Part shown: piece after piece, positions 35,238 to 35,524 of the stretch
Layout: each line of letters starts with the position of its first letter
Position numbering within the stretch: the stretch's first letter is position 1
Assembly: GCA_019115745.1 (NCBI GenBank)
Contig: DXDA01000072.1
Location: 1 to 35,524, forward strand
Direction: 5' to 3'
From: Candidatus Alistipes intestinigallinarum
Lineage (GTDB): Bacteria > Bacteroidota > Bacteroidia > Bacteroidales > Rikenellaceae
DNA: 35,524 nucleotides
Program-made: the position numbers and the translations under genes
Notes under the pieces: generated by a model
Told to the model about the DNA's origin: nothing
Seen by the model: only the letters and a program-made list of their open reading frames with translations
Databases searched by the model: none

Positions 35238-35524
35238 ATGGCAAATTTACGTACTTTGAAGAAGGAGATCGACTATCGTCTGGAGGAGGTTGTTTTCGAC
35301 TGCGACATGGCGATCTGCTTCCAGCCTTCGAAGGAGAAGGAGATTTTCGATGTGATGCAGGAGGCGGTAGAGACCCGCAACGCACTTTTCGCCAAGGCGA
35401 TGAATCCAGCAGAGCCGCATAACCGTTCGTTGGTCCGCAAGCACTATGCAGCGCTTCGTGCAGAGATGGACGAGGTGTTCGGCAAGCTTTTCGAGAAGCT
35501 GAGCAAGATCAACGAAGCGAAGTA
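35238..35524 (+). CDS. Small hypothetical protein, 95 residues seen, cut at the right edge
   Basis: An ATG at 35238 opens 95 codons and ends with the bases TA at the window edge. The next base decides between a stop and a Tyr codon, but the alignment with similar Bacteroidetes proteins I remember suggests the stop is here, so the gene may be complete to within one base. It begins MANLRTLKKEIDYRLEEVVF and is helical and charged, with no signal or membrane segment. The helix pattern (EKEIFDVMQEAVETRNAL and EMDEVFGKLFEKLSKINEAK in part) fits a small cytoplasmic coiled-coil-like protein. It resembles an uncharacterised Bacteroidetes family. Function is unknown. Confidence 0.7.
   Translation, partial: MANLRTLKKEIDYRLEEVVFDCDMAICFQPSKEKEIFDVMQEAVETRNALFAKAMNPAEPHNRSLVRKHYAALRAEMDEVFGKLFEKLSKINEAK

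Overview
The window reads as a chromosomal segment of a high-GC member of the Bacteroidales, most likely an Alistipes-like Rikenellaceae. The reasons are the repeated Bacteroidetes promoter pattern (TTTG, about 19 bases, then TAnnTTTG) upstream of many genes, weak Shine-Dalgarno sites, families largely confined to Bacteroidetes (DUF2795, DUF4251, DUF5606, DUF5689, TonB-type barrels), and high GC nearly throughout. The genus is an inference; no rRNA or other marker is present. I found no tRNA, rRNA or CRISPR array.

Layout. Bases 1-792 hold the N-terminal 264 residues of a leftward tyrosine recombinase that runs off the left edge. It is more AT-rich than the rest and probably marks the right end of an integrated element. 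Its upstream region carries direct repeats and a 16-bp inverted repeat. From 994 to 3147 there are leftward housekeeping genes: a DUF2795 protein, a methyltransferase, and a CvfB-like S1 RNA-binding protein. Then come rightward nitrilase-family amidase and uvrA genes, a secreted DUF4251 protein, leftward ispF, and rightward pepD. Next are two outer-membrane barrel genes (a porin O/P type and an atypical TonB-receptor-like protein) and alanine dehydrogenase.

The core of the window is a branched-chain amino acid operon at 15169-21278: leuA, leuC, leuD, a second LeuA-family synthase (probably citramalate synthase) and leuB. Gaps are tiny and the last two genes overlap. It can make the leucine precursors and probably feeds isoleucine through citramalate. 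Upstream is a 215-nt leader with a 32-codon ORF, a terminator-like hairpin and a competing stem, which looks like a transcription attenuator.

After it come obg, a leftward block of two overlapping DUF5689 lipoprotein genes and serB, a rightward mscS, DUF5606 and mgsA block, and a leftward CNNM/CorC-like transporter gene overlapping dusB. Rightward argS, an OmpA-like exported protein with a Lys/Ala-rich tail, a YejM/PbgA-like membrane sulfatase-fold protein and a small hypothetical gene cut at the last base finish the window.

Most content is ordinary. The best candidates for something new are the leu leader, a C9 tract in the YejM-like gene where either one-base slip truncates the protein before its catalytic domain, and the repeat-rich region next to the integrase.
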